From positions 2,070,001-2,134,000 of the forward strand of contig NZ_CP023737.1 of assembly GCF_002752655.1 (NCBI RefSeq): a stretch of 64,000 nt of DNA. The letters run 5' to 3'. Source of the stretch: Methylosinus trichosporium OB3b (lineage in GTDB: Bacteria; Pseudomonadota; Alphaproteobacteria; Rhizobiales; Beijerinckiaceae). The notes beneath the pieces were generated by a model. The model made no database searches. It was not told where the DNA came from and saw only the letters and a list, made by a program, of their open reading frames with translations. Positions 36,820 through 44,378 of this stretch are shown one piece after another (within the stretch, counting starts at the first letter, position 1; each line of letters starts with the position of its first letter). Made by a program: the position numbers and the translations under genes.

Positions 36820-37451
36820 CGCAGCAGGCGCGAGCCGAGCGCGAAGCCGAGCAGCGTGACGAAGCCGATCGCCAGCGAATACCAGGCGGCGACGAACAGC
36901 GGGCTGTCGTTGACGCAATGGGCGGCGTAGAGCGCCGCCGCCAGCGCGCCCGCGGCGAGTCCGGCCAAGGCGCCGGCGAGCCCGGGCCGCGCCGGCGCGC
37001 CGCGCCGCAGCGCATAGAGCAGAAAGGCGAGCGGGCCGAGCGCCAGCAGCGGAATGAGCATCAGGCAGAACACGGCGTTGTCGCCAAAGAGAAGCCCGCG
37101 CCATTCGTCCCCGCGCGAGAGCGCGAATTCTGCGGCCGCCGCCATTGCGAGAACGACGGGCGCGGCGAAAGGCGCGAGCGCCCAGGCTCCGGCCTCGCGG
37201 CCGGGCGCGGCGACCCGCAGCAGCAGCCCGACCACAGCCGCGAGCAGGCCGAGGGTGACGGCGAATTTCAACAGAAAGCGCAGACTCGCGGCCGCTTGAG
37301 CGATATCGGGACGCGGCCCGAGCAACGCGAGGAACAGCGCTCCGGCGACGAGCGCGCCGCAAAGCAGCGCGCCGGCGAAGAGTCGGCGGAAGCGCAGACG
37401 CGAGGGAGCGAGATCCATCGCCAGCGCGCCGATCAGATCCTCGGTTCTCAT
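36813..37451 (-). CDS. nrsF: NrsF family anti-sigma factor (DUF1109)
   Basis: A 212-residue inner-membrane protein with six helices. The N-terminus MRTEDLIGALAMDLAP has the cytosolic ~15-residue lead typical of NrsF/DUF1109 proteins. In Caulobacter NrsF binds and silences SigF until a stress signal is sensed, through conserved cysteines in some members; here Cys occur in GALLCGAL, NAVFCLML and AAHCVND. Its start overlaps the sigF stop (ATGA), so the two are co-translated. Confidence 0.85.
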   Translation of the reverse strand: MRTEDLIGALAMDLAPSRLRFRRLFAGALLCGALVAGALFLALLGPRPDIAQAAASLRFLLKFAVTLGLLAAVVGLLLRVAAPGREAGAWALAPFAAPVVLAMAAAAEFALSRGDEWRGLLFGDNAVFCLMLIPLLALGPLAFLLYALRRGAPARPGLAGALAGLAAGALAAALYAAHCVNDSPLFVAAWYSLAIGFVTLLGFALGSRLLRW

Positions 37452-38005
37452 CACTCCCCCTTCCGATAGAGCGCGGCCAGGCTCTTGATCGCCCGATGCA
37501 GCGCAACGCGCACGGCGCCCTCGCTCATCCCCAGCCGCAGGGCGGTCTCCTGGATCGAGCGTCCCTCCACCGAGAGCGAGCGCACGAGATCGCGCTGCCG
37601 TTCGCCCAGGGCGCCGAGCATCCGGTCGAGGTCCTGCCTGTCGAGTCCGTCGTCCGCGGCCTCGGCGGCGACGAGGCGCTCGGCCAATTCGTCGATCGGC
37701 AACGGCGTCTTGTCGCCGCGCCGCCGGCGCGCGTCGATCAGCTTGTTGCGGGCGATGGCCATGATCCAGGGCCCGATCGGCCGATCCACGTCCCATGTGT
37801 CGCGCTTCAGATGGATCGCCAGCAGAACCTCCTGGACGACATCCTCGGCGTCGCCGGCCGGCAGACCGATGCGCGCGCAATCGCGCCGGGCGAGGCCGCG
37901 CAACGCCGGCGCGAGCGACGAGAGCAATCGGCGATAGGCGTTCGCGTCTCCGCCGATGGCGGCGCGCATCAGCACGGCCCATTCCTCCTCTTTCGGCGAT
38001 CCCAC
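37451..38005 (-). CDS. sigF: ECF sigma factor SigF
   Basis: A 184-residue RNA polymerase sigma factor with region 2 (AEDVVQEVLLAIH, WIMAIARNKLIDARRRR) and region 4 ([20 protein letters not shown] then LHRAIKSL). The start GTG at 38005 (MGSPKEEEWAVLM) follows AAGGATG and fits SigF length; earlier codons are arginine-rich and unlikely to be translated. Coupled to the membrane anti-sigma factor NrsF. In relatives the pair responds to metal or oxidative stress and controls small exported proteins. Confidence 0.9.
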   Translation of the reverse strand: MGSPKEEEWAVLMRAAIGGDANAYRRLLSSLAPALRGLARRDCARIGLPAGDAEDVVQEVLLAIHLKRDTWDVDRPIGPWIMAIARNKLIDARRRRGDKTPLPIDELAERLVAAEAADDGLDRQDLDRMLGALGERQRDLVRSLSVEGRSIQETALRLGMSEGAVRVALHRAIKSLAALYRKGE

Positions 38006-38201
38006 GTCACATCCATCCTTCGTCCGAACGCCGCGCTTCGTTACGCGAAGGCCCTCGCCGCGTCGAGACGCCGCGGCCGCCGCCCGAGAAAGCTGAAGGG
38101 CAGATGAACGACACGGCCATGCCACGTTCAGCTTCGTACGGTTAATTTGCGCCTCATGTTCGATGAGGCCCGCTCGGGGCCGCCGTAAAGGGGAGAGCTC
38201 G

Positions 38202-38591
38202 ATGAACGCCCGACTGAAACAATTCGCCGCCGCCGCCATCGCCGGCGTCATCGTGGCGGGTTCGCTCGGCGCCGCGACGCCCGCCTCGGCCGGCGGCTAT
38301 GGCTGGGGTCCCGGCTGGGGCGGTCGTGGCTGGGGGGGCCCCGGCTGGGGAGGCCGCGGCTATGGATATGGCGGCGGCTGGGGCTATCGCCGCGGCGGAT
38401 GGGGTGGCGGCTATCGCGGCGGCTATGGATGGGGCGCCCCCGTCGCCGCCGGCCTCCTCGGAGGCTTCGCGCTCGGCGCCGCCGCGTCGCGTCCTTACTA
38501 TTACGCTCCCGCCTGCTATCCGGTCCAACAGCGCGTCTACGACGACTGGGGCCAGTTCGTCGGCTATCGCCGCGTGCGCGTCTGCAACTGA
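38202..38591 (+). CDS. Glycine-rich secreted protein
   Basis: A 129-residue protein starting at an ATG after GGGGAGAGC. It has a signal peptide (AAIAGVIVAGSLGAATPASA), about 60 residues of Gly/Trp/Tyr/Arg repeats (GWGGRGWGGPGWGGRGYGYG), a short helix (AAGLLGGFALGA) and a C-terminal YYAPACYPVQQRVYDDWG with two Cys. Such proteins are common small envelope proteins in Hyphomicrobiales; function unknown. It is divergent from sigF. A clear terminator follows. Confidence 0.75.
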   Translation: MNARLKQFAAAAIAGVIVAGSLGAATPASAGGYGWGPGWGGRGWGGPGWGGRGYGYGGGWGYRRGGWGGGYRGGYGWGAPVAAGLLGGFALGAAASRPYYYAPACYPVQQRVYDDWGQFVGYRRVRVCN

Positions 38592-38668
38592 TTTTCGCGT
38601 CCTCCGCCCGAGGATCCGCGAAAACCGCCGCCGCTCCCCCGCCCCTACTCGCGCGACGGCGGATGTGA

Positions 38669-38701
38669 GGCCTCCCGGACTCCCCTCCGGGAGGCCCTTT
38701 T
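38669..38701 (+). terminator. Rho-independent terminator of the glycine-rich protein gene
   Basis: The stem GGCCTCCCGGA/TCCGGGAGGCC (38669-38679 and 38686-38696) is a perfect 11-bp match with a 6-nt loop, followed by CTTTT. It lies 78 bp after the stop codon. Confidence 0.88.
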
Positions 38702-38746
38702 GTTCGGCGGCGCCGGTTCCGCGTGGAGCGAGCACGGCGACGAAGA

Positions 38747-38765
38747 GCGAGCCTTTGAGGCTCGC
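38747..38765. repeat. GCGAG-family palindromic repeat (19-bp variant)
   Basis: GCGAGCCTTTGAGGCTCGC lies between the terminator and the MITE-like element. Confidence 0.65.
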
Positions 38766-38792
38766 TTCTCGCAGCACGCCGATGATCCGCCG

Positions 38793-38895
38793 CTAGAGCG
38801 CTTTCCGATCGAACGGAATCGTTCGATCGATCAGAATTCGCTCGAACCAAAGAATGCGAGAGTATGCGATCCAATTGGATCGGCCAACGCTCTAG
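38793..38895. repeat. MITE-like element, left copy
   Basis: A 103-bp unit bounded by perfect 8-bp terminal inverted repeats CTAGAGCG (38793-38800) and CGCTCTAG (38888-38895). Inside are A/T-rich palindromes (CGATCGAACGG, CGTTCGATCGATC, AGAATTC). Its right end supplies the TAG stop codon of the Yip1 gene. A related unit in opposite orientation lies at 39564-39672. Confidence 0.75.
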
Positions 38896-39482
38896 ATCGG
38901 CGCGATCATATGCACGATGGCCCCGTGGAGGAAGGCCCCCGCTATGCCGAGCGCCACTCCCGCCGCGGTAAAGACGTCGGCATATTCCGGCTTGCTGCGC
39001 GTCATCGGCGCCACGCCGACATAGAAGAGCCAGACGGCGTAGAGGCCCAGCACGTCGAGCCAGCGCAGGCCAGGAATGAGGCCGAAGAATTCGGCGAGCC
39101 AGATCGGCGTATAGGAGAAGACGACGAGCTTGAGGGCCCGCAGATCGTCGGTCTTTCCCTCGAAGGTCGGCGCGAGGCGCGAGAGGGCGATCGCGACGAC
39201 ATAGAGCAGCGGCAGGCTGAGCGCATATTGGACCAGCGAATGCAAGAGGCCGCCGAAAAACGTCGTATGCACGACGCCCTCGGAAGCGCGCGTGAAGCCG
39301 AACAGCCAATTGCCGAGGAAATTCGCCACCGCGGGAATCGCGGCGAGATAGACGACATAGTTCAGATAAATCTCGCGCACCGTCATCGGCTCGGCGTCGA
39401 TCGCCGCCCATTCGCTCTTCGGCGACAAGATGATGCGCTTCGCTCGCTCGGCGATGTCCTTCGCCCGTTCCTTGATATCCAT
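38892..39482 (-). CDS. Yip1-domain family membrane protein
   Basis: A 196-residue protein. A cytosolic N-terminus RAKRIILSPKSEWAAIDAEP, typical of bacterial Yip1-domain proteins, precedes about five helices (LNYVVYLAAIPAVANFLGNW, LSLPLLYVVAIALSRL, DVLGLYAVWLFYVGVAPM, GVALGIAGAFLHGAI). Bacterial roles are largely unknown. The stop codon lies in the end of the left MITE-like element and a second inverted copy follows the start region, so the gene is bracketed. Confidence 0.82.
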   Translation of the reverse strand: MDIKERAKDIAERAKRIILSPKSEWAAIDAEPMTVREIYLNYVVYLAAIPAVANFLGNWLFGFTRASEGVVHTTFFGGLLHSLVQYALSLPLLYVVAIALSRLAPTFEGKTDDLRALKLVVFSYTPIWLAEFFGLIPGLRWLDVLGLYAVWLFYVGVAPMTRSKPEYADVFTAAGVALGIAGAFLHGAIVHMIAPI

Positions 39483-39563
39483 CCTCGGCTCCCCTGGGTC
39501 TCGATTTGCGCCGCGGCAGGAGACTGGCTCGAGGAGCGCGCCGAGACAAGCCGCACGCCGCCA

Positions 39564-39672
39564 TCTAGAGCTTTATCCGCTCCGATCGGATCGGATAAAG
39601 CTCTCGCATTCTTTCGCTTGCGCGCGAATTCTGATCGATCGAACGATTCCGGCCGATCGGAAAACGCTTTAG
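39564..39672. repeat. MITE-like element, right copy (inverted)
   Basis: A 109-bp unit from CTAGAGC (39564) to GCTTTAG (39672). The inner block GCGAATTCTGATCGATCGAA..GATTCC..CCGATCGGAAAACGC is the reverse complement of the left copy's first half, and CTCTCGCATTCTTT matches its second half inverted. The remainder of the gap 39483-39767 holds no gene. Confidence 0.72.
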
Positions 39673-39707
39673 CGGTGTGATTCAGCCGATTCGACCGGGC
39701 TGAAGCA

Positions 39708-39726
39708 GCGAGCCTCATGGGCTCGC
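39708..39726. repeat. GCGAG-family palindromic repeat (19-bp variant)
   Basis: GCGAGCCTCATGGGCTCGC lies just 3' of the isochorismatase-like gene. Confidence 0.65.
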
Positions 39727-39767
39727 TCTCGAGGGAACGCAAATCGGCTGACGCCGAGGCCCGCCCC

Positions 39768-40364
39768 TCACTCGGCGCCTGTCCAATCCCGCATCAATTC
39801 GGCGGCGGTCATCAGCCGCGCGAAACAGGCGATGAGCGGCAACGCCGAAGCGCGGGACGCATCGGCCTCGGCGCTCGGCGCAAAGCCGGGAGGCGCCGCG
39901 TCCTTCACCACGATGATCGGATGGCCGGCCAGAAACCCGTCGATCGCCGTCTGCAGCACGATATCGCCGAGCGCGTCGCCGAGCAGAATCAGCAGCGGGC
40001 CGCCCATGACCTCGAACAGCCGCGAGAAACGGCGATGGCGCAGCAGCGACGGCCCCCTGGTCCGGAAGACGAAATCGTCGGGCTTGGGCCGGCGCTGCGA
40101 ATCGGCGGACGCAGGCTCCGGCCCGCCGGGATCGCGCCCCGCGCCGGCCATCGAATAGGATGGAACGAGCAGCGCGGCGTCCGGCTCGACGAAGACAGTC
40201 GGCCAATCGGCCCCCTCCCACCGCCCGAGCAGCGTCGCGCCGGCGGCTCCGAGCGGGTTCTCGACGCGCGTCCGCGACGGCGGCTCGAAACGCGCTTCGG
40301 TGATGCAGATCAACAAGGCCCGCGCCGGGCCGCCGCTCGCAAAGCTCGAACAATTCATCGCCAT
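39768..40364 (-). CDS. Isochorismatase-fold-like protein lacking the usual Cys
   Basis: A 198-residue protein. The segment ALGDIVLQTAIDGFLAGHPIIVVKDA resembles the core of cysteine hydrolases of the isochorismatase superfamily (T..CV..TA.DA...G..V.V..DA). FEVMGGPLLILLGD precedes it as the preceding strand. The position normally holding the nucleophilic Cys is Ile, so it may be non-catalytic. The call rests on pattern resemblance only. No neighbour suggests a pathway. The downstream strand-mate gap (40365-40624) is without a supported gene. Confidence 0.5.
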   Translation of the reverse strand: MAMNCSSFASGGPARALLICITEARFEPPSRTRVENPLGAAGATLLGRWEGADWPTVFVEPDAALLVPSYSMAGAGRDPGGPEPASADSQRRPKPDDFVFRTRGPSLLRHRRFSRLFEVMGGPLLILLGDALGDIVLQTAIDGFLAGHPIIVVKDAAPPGFAPSAEADASRASALPLIACFARLMTAAELMRDWTGAE

Positions 40365-40624
40365 ATGTCGCCCGATAGAGGTTTTCGCACGGCGGGCCGA
40401 ACCCCGGCGGCTCTGCGCATCGCGTGCGGAGAATCGATAAATTCCATCTATACGTGCATGCTAATTGACAGGATGCGAATGCGCCGCCGCAACGATGGCG
40501 GCGACCTGCCCGCCGGCTGCGCGACCAACGGCGACCGCCGTCCGCGCGACCGCTGTCCCCGCGACCGCAATGGCGGGCCGCGGCCAGAATTTTCGCTCAT
40601 CGGGCTTCTCCCCCTCACCCTCGC

Positions 40625-41275
40625 TCAGTGATCGACCGGCGGCCCCGCCTCGGACTCCTGCTGCTGTCCCTTCGCTTGTCCAGTCAATGACATGCGCACC
40701 AGCTCCGGCAGGCTGCCGGCCTGCATCTTCGCCATCACATTGGCGCGATGGACCTCGACGGTGCGGACGCTGATGCCGAGCTCATGGGCGATGATCTTGT
40801 TGGGCTGGCCCTTGAGCAGGCCGGCCAGCACCTCGTTCTCGCGGCCGGTCAGCGTCGTCAGCCGGCGCGCGATCTCCTGCTCCTGCGTGCTCTGCGCCCG
40901 CTTGCCGCTGTCGAAGGCGAGCCCCAGGCGCACGGCGCCGAGCAGCGCCTCGTCGTCGAAAGGCTTCTCCAAAAGGTCGAGCGCGCCTTCCTTCATCGCC
41001 TGCACGGCCAGCGGCACATCGGCATGCGCCGAGATCACGATCACCGGCAGCGAGAGGCCCATTTCCTTGACCTTGAGCAGCAGCTCCATGCCGGTCATCT
41101 CGGGCATGCGCACATCGGTGACGACGCATCCGGTGCTGCCGCGATCGATCGAGGCGAGAAAGCCGAGAGCCGAGTCATGGGTGACGACCTCGAGGCCCTC
41201 GGTCGTCAACAGCAGACGCAAGGCGTCGCGCACGGCGGCGTCGTCGTCGATCACATGAACGGTCGGATGGCTCAC
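40625..41275 (-). CDS. FixJ/TodT-family response regulator
   Basis: A 216-residue two-component regulator. The receiver domain has VHVIDDDAAVRD (acidic pocket), phospho-acceptor Asp54 in CVVTDVRMPEMTGMELL, and KPFDD with the conserved Lys. The LuxR-type DNA-binding domain has LTGRENEVLAGLLKGQPNK and ISVRTVEVHRANVMAKM. The start GTG at 41275 overlaps the kinase stop (GTGA). FixJ-type regulators typically activate microaerobic or aromatic-responsive genes once phosphorylated by a FixL/TodS-like kinase; the target genes are not in the window. Confidence 0.92.
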   Translation of the reverse strand: MSHPTVHVIDDDAAVRDALRLLLTTEGLEVVTHDSALGFLASIDRGSTGCVVTDVRMPEMTGMELLLKVKEMGLSLPVIVISAHADVPLAVQAMKEGALDLLEKPFDDEALLGAVRLGLAFDSGKRAQSTQEQEIARRLTTLTGRENEVLAGLLKGQPNKIIAHELGISVRTVEVHRANVMAKMQAGSLPELVRMSLTGQAKGQQQESEAGPPVDH

Positions 41276-44202
41276 GTCTCGGTCTCCACGCCGAGCGGCA
41301 GAGTGAAGCTGAAGGTCGCGCCTCCGTCCCGGTTGGGACCCGCCCAAATCTTCCCGTAATGCGCCTCGACGATGGTGCGCGCGATCGTCAGGCCGACTCC
41401 GAGGCCATTGGCCTTGGTGGTCGTGAAAGGCTCGAACAGGCTGGCCCGCGCCTCCTCGGTGAGTCCCGAGCCCGTGTCCGCGACATCCACCCTTATCATG
41501 CTCCGGCCAGCGGCCCGGGTCGAGACGAGCATTCTACGTGTTTGTGACGAGCTCATCGCATCCTTGGCGTTTCTCATCAGATTGACGACGACCTGCTTGA
41601 TCTGCACCCGATCGGCCAGGATGCGGTCGTCGGGCGCGTTCAGCTGGAAGACGACGCCTATGCCGGCCTGCTTGGCCTCCACCACCACGAGCTCATTGGC
41701 CTCGGCGACGAGCTCGTGCAGCCTCTGGATCGTCTTGTCGGGCTCGCCGCGCGTGATGAACTCGCGCAAATGACAGATGATCTGCCCGGCGCGCATGATC
41801 TGCGTCGCGGCGTTGTCGAGCGCGTCCTCGACATTGGCGGGACGCTGGTCCGCCGGCATCTGCAGCAGGCGCCGCGCCGCCCTCAGATAGATCGTCGTCG
41901 CCGAAAGCGGCTGGTTGAGCTCATGGGCGAGGCCGGCGGCGAGCTCGCCGACGGCGCTCAGCCGCTCCGCATGCAGCTTCTGCATGCGCGCCTCGATCCG
42001 CCGACGCTCGCTCAAATCGCGGACGAAGGCGATGAACAGGCTGCGGCCGTGATAGGCGGCCTTGCTGACCGATAGATCCACCGGAAACGCCGCGCCGTCC
42101 TTGCGCCGCCCCTCCGCCTCGCAGACCGCGCCTTCTTCCGCGCAAGCCTCGTGAACGCGCGAGAGCAGGCTCGACCGGCGGCCTCCGCAAAGGCAGGCGG
42201 GAATGAGCGCCTCGATGCTGCGCCCGATCGTGTCGACCTCGGGATAGCCGAACATGCGCACCGCCGCCGAGTTCATCGACCGGATCGCGCCCTGCTCGTC
42301 GAGGGTGACGATGGCGTCATGGGCGCCTTCGACGGTGGCGTGGAGCCGCGCCTCCTTGTCGACCAGCGCCTGCTCGATGCGCTTGCGCTCGGTGACGTCC
42401 TGCAGATATCCGTTCCACAGAACCGAGCCGTCCGGCTCGCGGATCGGCGAGGATTGCGCCTCGATCCAGACCCAGCCCTTGCGCGGATGATTGTAACGAT
42501 AGCTGGCGCGCCAGACGGTCATGAGACGCGCAGACTCGGCGATGCTGGCGCGCACATGGCCGAGATCGTCCGGATGCACGCGCGCGAATTTGATCTCCGC
42601 GTCCTCCCGCAGCGCCTCGGAGGAGAGGCCGTAGACGTCCTCGACATTGGGCGATGTGTAAGGCAGCGACGCCTTGCCGTCCGGAGCGAGACGAAAGGAG
42701 GCGATGAGGCCGGGCGCCGAGGCGGCGACGCCGGCGAGCTGCTCGGCGAGCCGCGCCTTCTCATGCAGCTCGCTCTCCGTCCGCTTCTTTTCCGTGACGT
42801 CGCTGACGACGCCGATCATCCGAACGGCGCGAGGATTGTCGAAGAAGGCCTGCGCGCGCGACGACACCCAGCGCTCGGCGCCGTCAGCGCGCCTGCGAAT
42901 GCGATATTCGGCCTGATAGCGGCCGTCGCCAGAAGGATCGAGAGCCGCGTGCACGGCGCTCCGCACCTCCTCGCGATCGTCGGGATGGATGAGGTCGAGC
43001 ACCGTGTCCGGCAGGATCGGCTCCGCGGCCGGAAGCCCGAAAATCTCGCGATGCTTGGCGTCGACGTCGACGGTCTCCTGGCCGGTGTCGAGCTCCCAGC
43101 TGCCGATGGCGCCGGCGGCCAGCGCGAGGCGCAGCCGCTCGTTGCTGTGGCGCAGCGACTCCTCGGTCTCGCGCCGCTCGGTCACGTCGATCGCGGTGCC
43201 GAGCACACGCGTCGGGGTCAGCCCGCGCGGGCTGCGCCGCAGCTCGAACTGACCCGCCAGCGCGATCCAGCGCAGCGCGCCGTCGGCGCGCCGGATGCGC
43301 AGCTCATGGCTCCATTCGCCGCCATCGGCGCCCGTGCAGGCGGCGCGAAGCTCGGCGTAAAAGCCCGGCCGATCGTCCTCGAGCAGCATGGCCTCGACCT
43401 CGGCCAGCGTGATCGCGCGCTCGGCCGGCAGGCCGAGAATCTCATGCGCCGTCGCCGAGAAGCAGCTGCAGCCGCGAACGAGATCGGCGTCGAATGTGCC
43501 GACCCGACCGGCGGCGACGGCGAGACGCAGCCATTTCTCGCGCTCGCGCAAAGCGTCGCTGGCCGCGAAGCTGCGCTCCATCCATTTGATCTGCGAGAGA
43601 TCGGTGATCACCGCGAGCCGCGAGGCGGCGGAGCCCGCCGTCGGCGGCCCGAGCGCGACGCTCACCGGCGCCAGCGAACCGTCGGCGCGCGCGAATTCGA
43701 ACTCCCTCGTCTCGGCGCGCCCGGCAGCGAGGAAGGCGGCGAAGCGCTTCCTCTGCGGCAATGCGACATGGTCGACGAGCCGACCGCCGATCAGCCGCGC
43801 CAGCGGCCGTCCGATCATCTCCCGGAACCGCCGATTGCAGTGCAGGACGACCGCGTTGCGGTCCAGCTCGACCGTGCCCTCACGCATCTCCTCGAGCAGG
43901 CGGCGACAGATGCGCTCGACGCTCTGCCGGCCGATGTCGGCGCCATCCTTCGCGCGTGGGGCGCGATCCGCAGAGCGGCGTTGGGGCTCCGGCGGCGCTG
44001 AGACGCGAACGCAGGTTTCATCCACCGATTTTGCCTCCCTTCCGCGACGGAAGCGGACGTCGTCGACGCTGCGTCTGGAAGTCACGCCGGTCCACGCCGC
44101 TTCGGCCCAAGGACACGGCTCGCGCGATCGAAGCCGCAGCAGGCGTGCTCGCGCTCGGCGCGCTTCGACCGATGCGAGGCGGTTCGCCTCGCGCTGGATC
44201 AT
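41272..44202 (-). CDS. Multi-PAS sensor histidine kinase (FixL-like)
   Basis: Up to 976 residues, no membrane helix, hence cytosolic. Five PAS units are visible at about residues 105-205, 225-345, 350-470, 490-620 and 625-735 (three end in DVTE-type PAC motifs). They are followed by HisKA GLAHELNQPLSA (His760) and HATPase motifs N (LMRNAKDAM), G1 (DVADTGSGL) and G2 (GLGVGLTIARTIVE). The last PAS aligns with the FixL haem PAS by sequence style (MFGYPEVDTIGRSIEALIP). It then reads ACLCGGRRSS with Cys670, 672, 687 and 694 where FixL has its haem His region. The start is uncertain: the first ~90 residues are Arg-rich. Confidence 0.88.
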   Translation of the reverse strand: MIQREANRLASVEARRARARLLRLRSREPCPWAEAAWTGVTSRRSVDDVRFRRGREAKSVDETCVRVSAPPEPQRRSADRAPRAKDGADIGRQSVERICRRLLEEMREGTVELDRNAVVLHCNRRFREMIGRPLARLIGGRLVDHVALPQRKRFAAFLAAGRAETREFEFARADGSLAPVSVALGPPTAGSAASRLAVITDLSQIKWMERSFAASDALREREKWLRLAVAAGRVGTFDADLVRGCSCFSATAHEILGLPAERAITLAEVEAMLLEDDRPGFYAELRAACTGADGGEWSHELRIRRADGALRWIALAGQFELRRSPRGLTPTRVLGTAIDVTERRETEESLRHSNERLRLALAAGAIGSWELDTGQETVDVDAKHREIFGLPAAEPILPDTVLDLIHPDDREEVRSAVHAALDPSGDGRYQAEYRIRRRADGAERWVSSRAQAFFDNPRAVRMIGVVSDVTEKKRTESELHEKARLAEQLAGVAASAPGLIASFRLAPDGKASLPYTSPNVEDVYGLSSEALREDAEIKFARVHPDDLGHVRASIAESARLMTVWRASYRYNHPRKGWVWIEAQSSPIREPDGSVLWNGYLQDVTERKRIEQALVDKEARLHATVEGAHDAIVTLDEQGAIRSMNSAAVRMFGYPEVDTIGRSIEALIPACLCGGRRSSLLSRVHEACAEEGAVCEAEGRRKDGAAFPVDLSVSKAAYHGRSLFIAFVRDLSERRRIEARMQKLHAERLSAVGELAAGLAHELNQPLSATTIYLRAARRLLQMPADQRPANVEDALDNAATQIMRAGQIICHLREFITRGEPDKTIQRLHELVAEANELVVVEAKQAGIGVVFQLNAPDDRILADRVQIKQVVVNLMRNAKDAMSSSQTRRMLVSTRAAGRSMIRVDVADTGSGLTEEARASLFEPFTTTKANGLGVGLTIARTIVEAHYGKIWAGPNRDGGATFSFTLPLGVETET

Positions 44203-44378
44203 AGGTTTGATACGTCACGCGGACGCGGCAAACTGCCTGTGGAAATTACTTAGCTTCGATAAGCTTTCAGCGGGAGGTGGCGCCGGCGGCCGCCTTCGAC
44301 GAAGCGTCTCGTCTCGAGCGCGTCCTCCACTCACGTAGCGCGCTCATGCGATCGGCGCGAGCGTTCGGAAGCGAGGCT

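Larger units (their letters stand above)
38592..38891. other. Intergenic region: terminator, palindrome and MITE-like element
   Basis: About 300 bp between convergent genes. It is almost fully occupied by a terminator (38669-38701), a GCGAG palindrome (38747-38765) and the left MITE-like element (38793-38895). Confidence 0.7.

Noticed and set aside
40473..40631. 52-codon plus-strand frame (MRMRRRNDGGDLPAG...)
   Set aside because: Arg/Pro-rich composition expected of random GC-rich DNA and no proper ribosome site; it also runs antisense into the regulator gene end.
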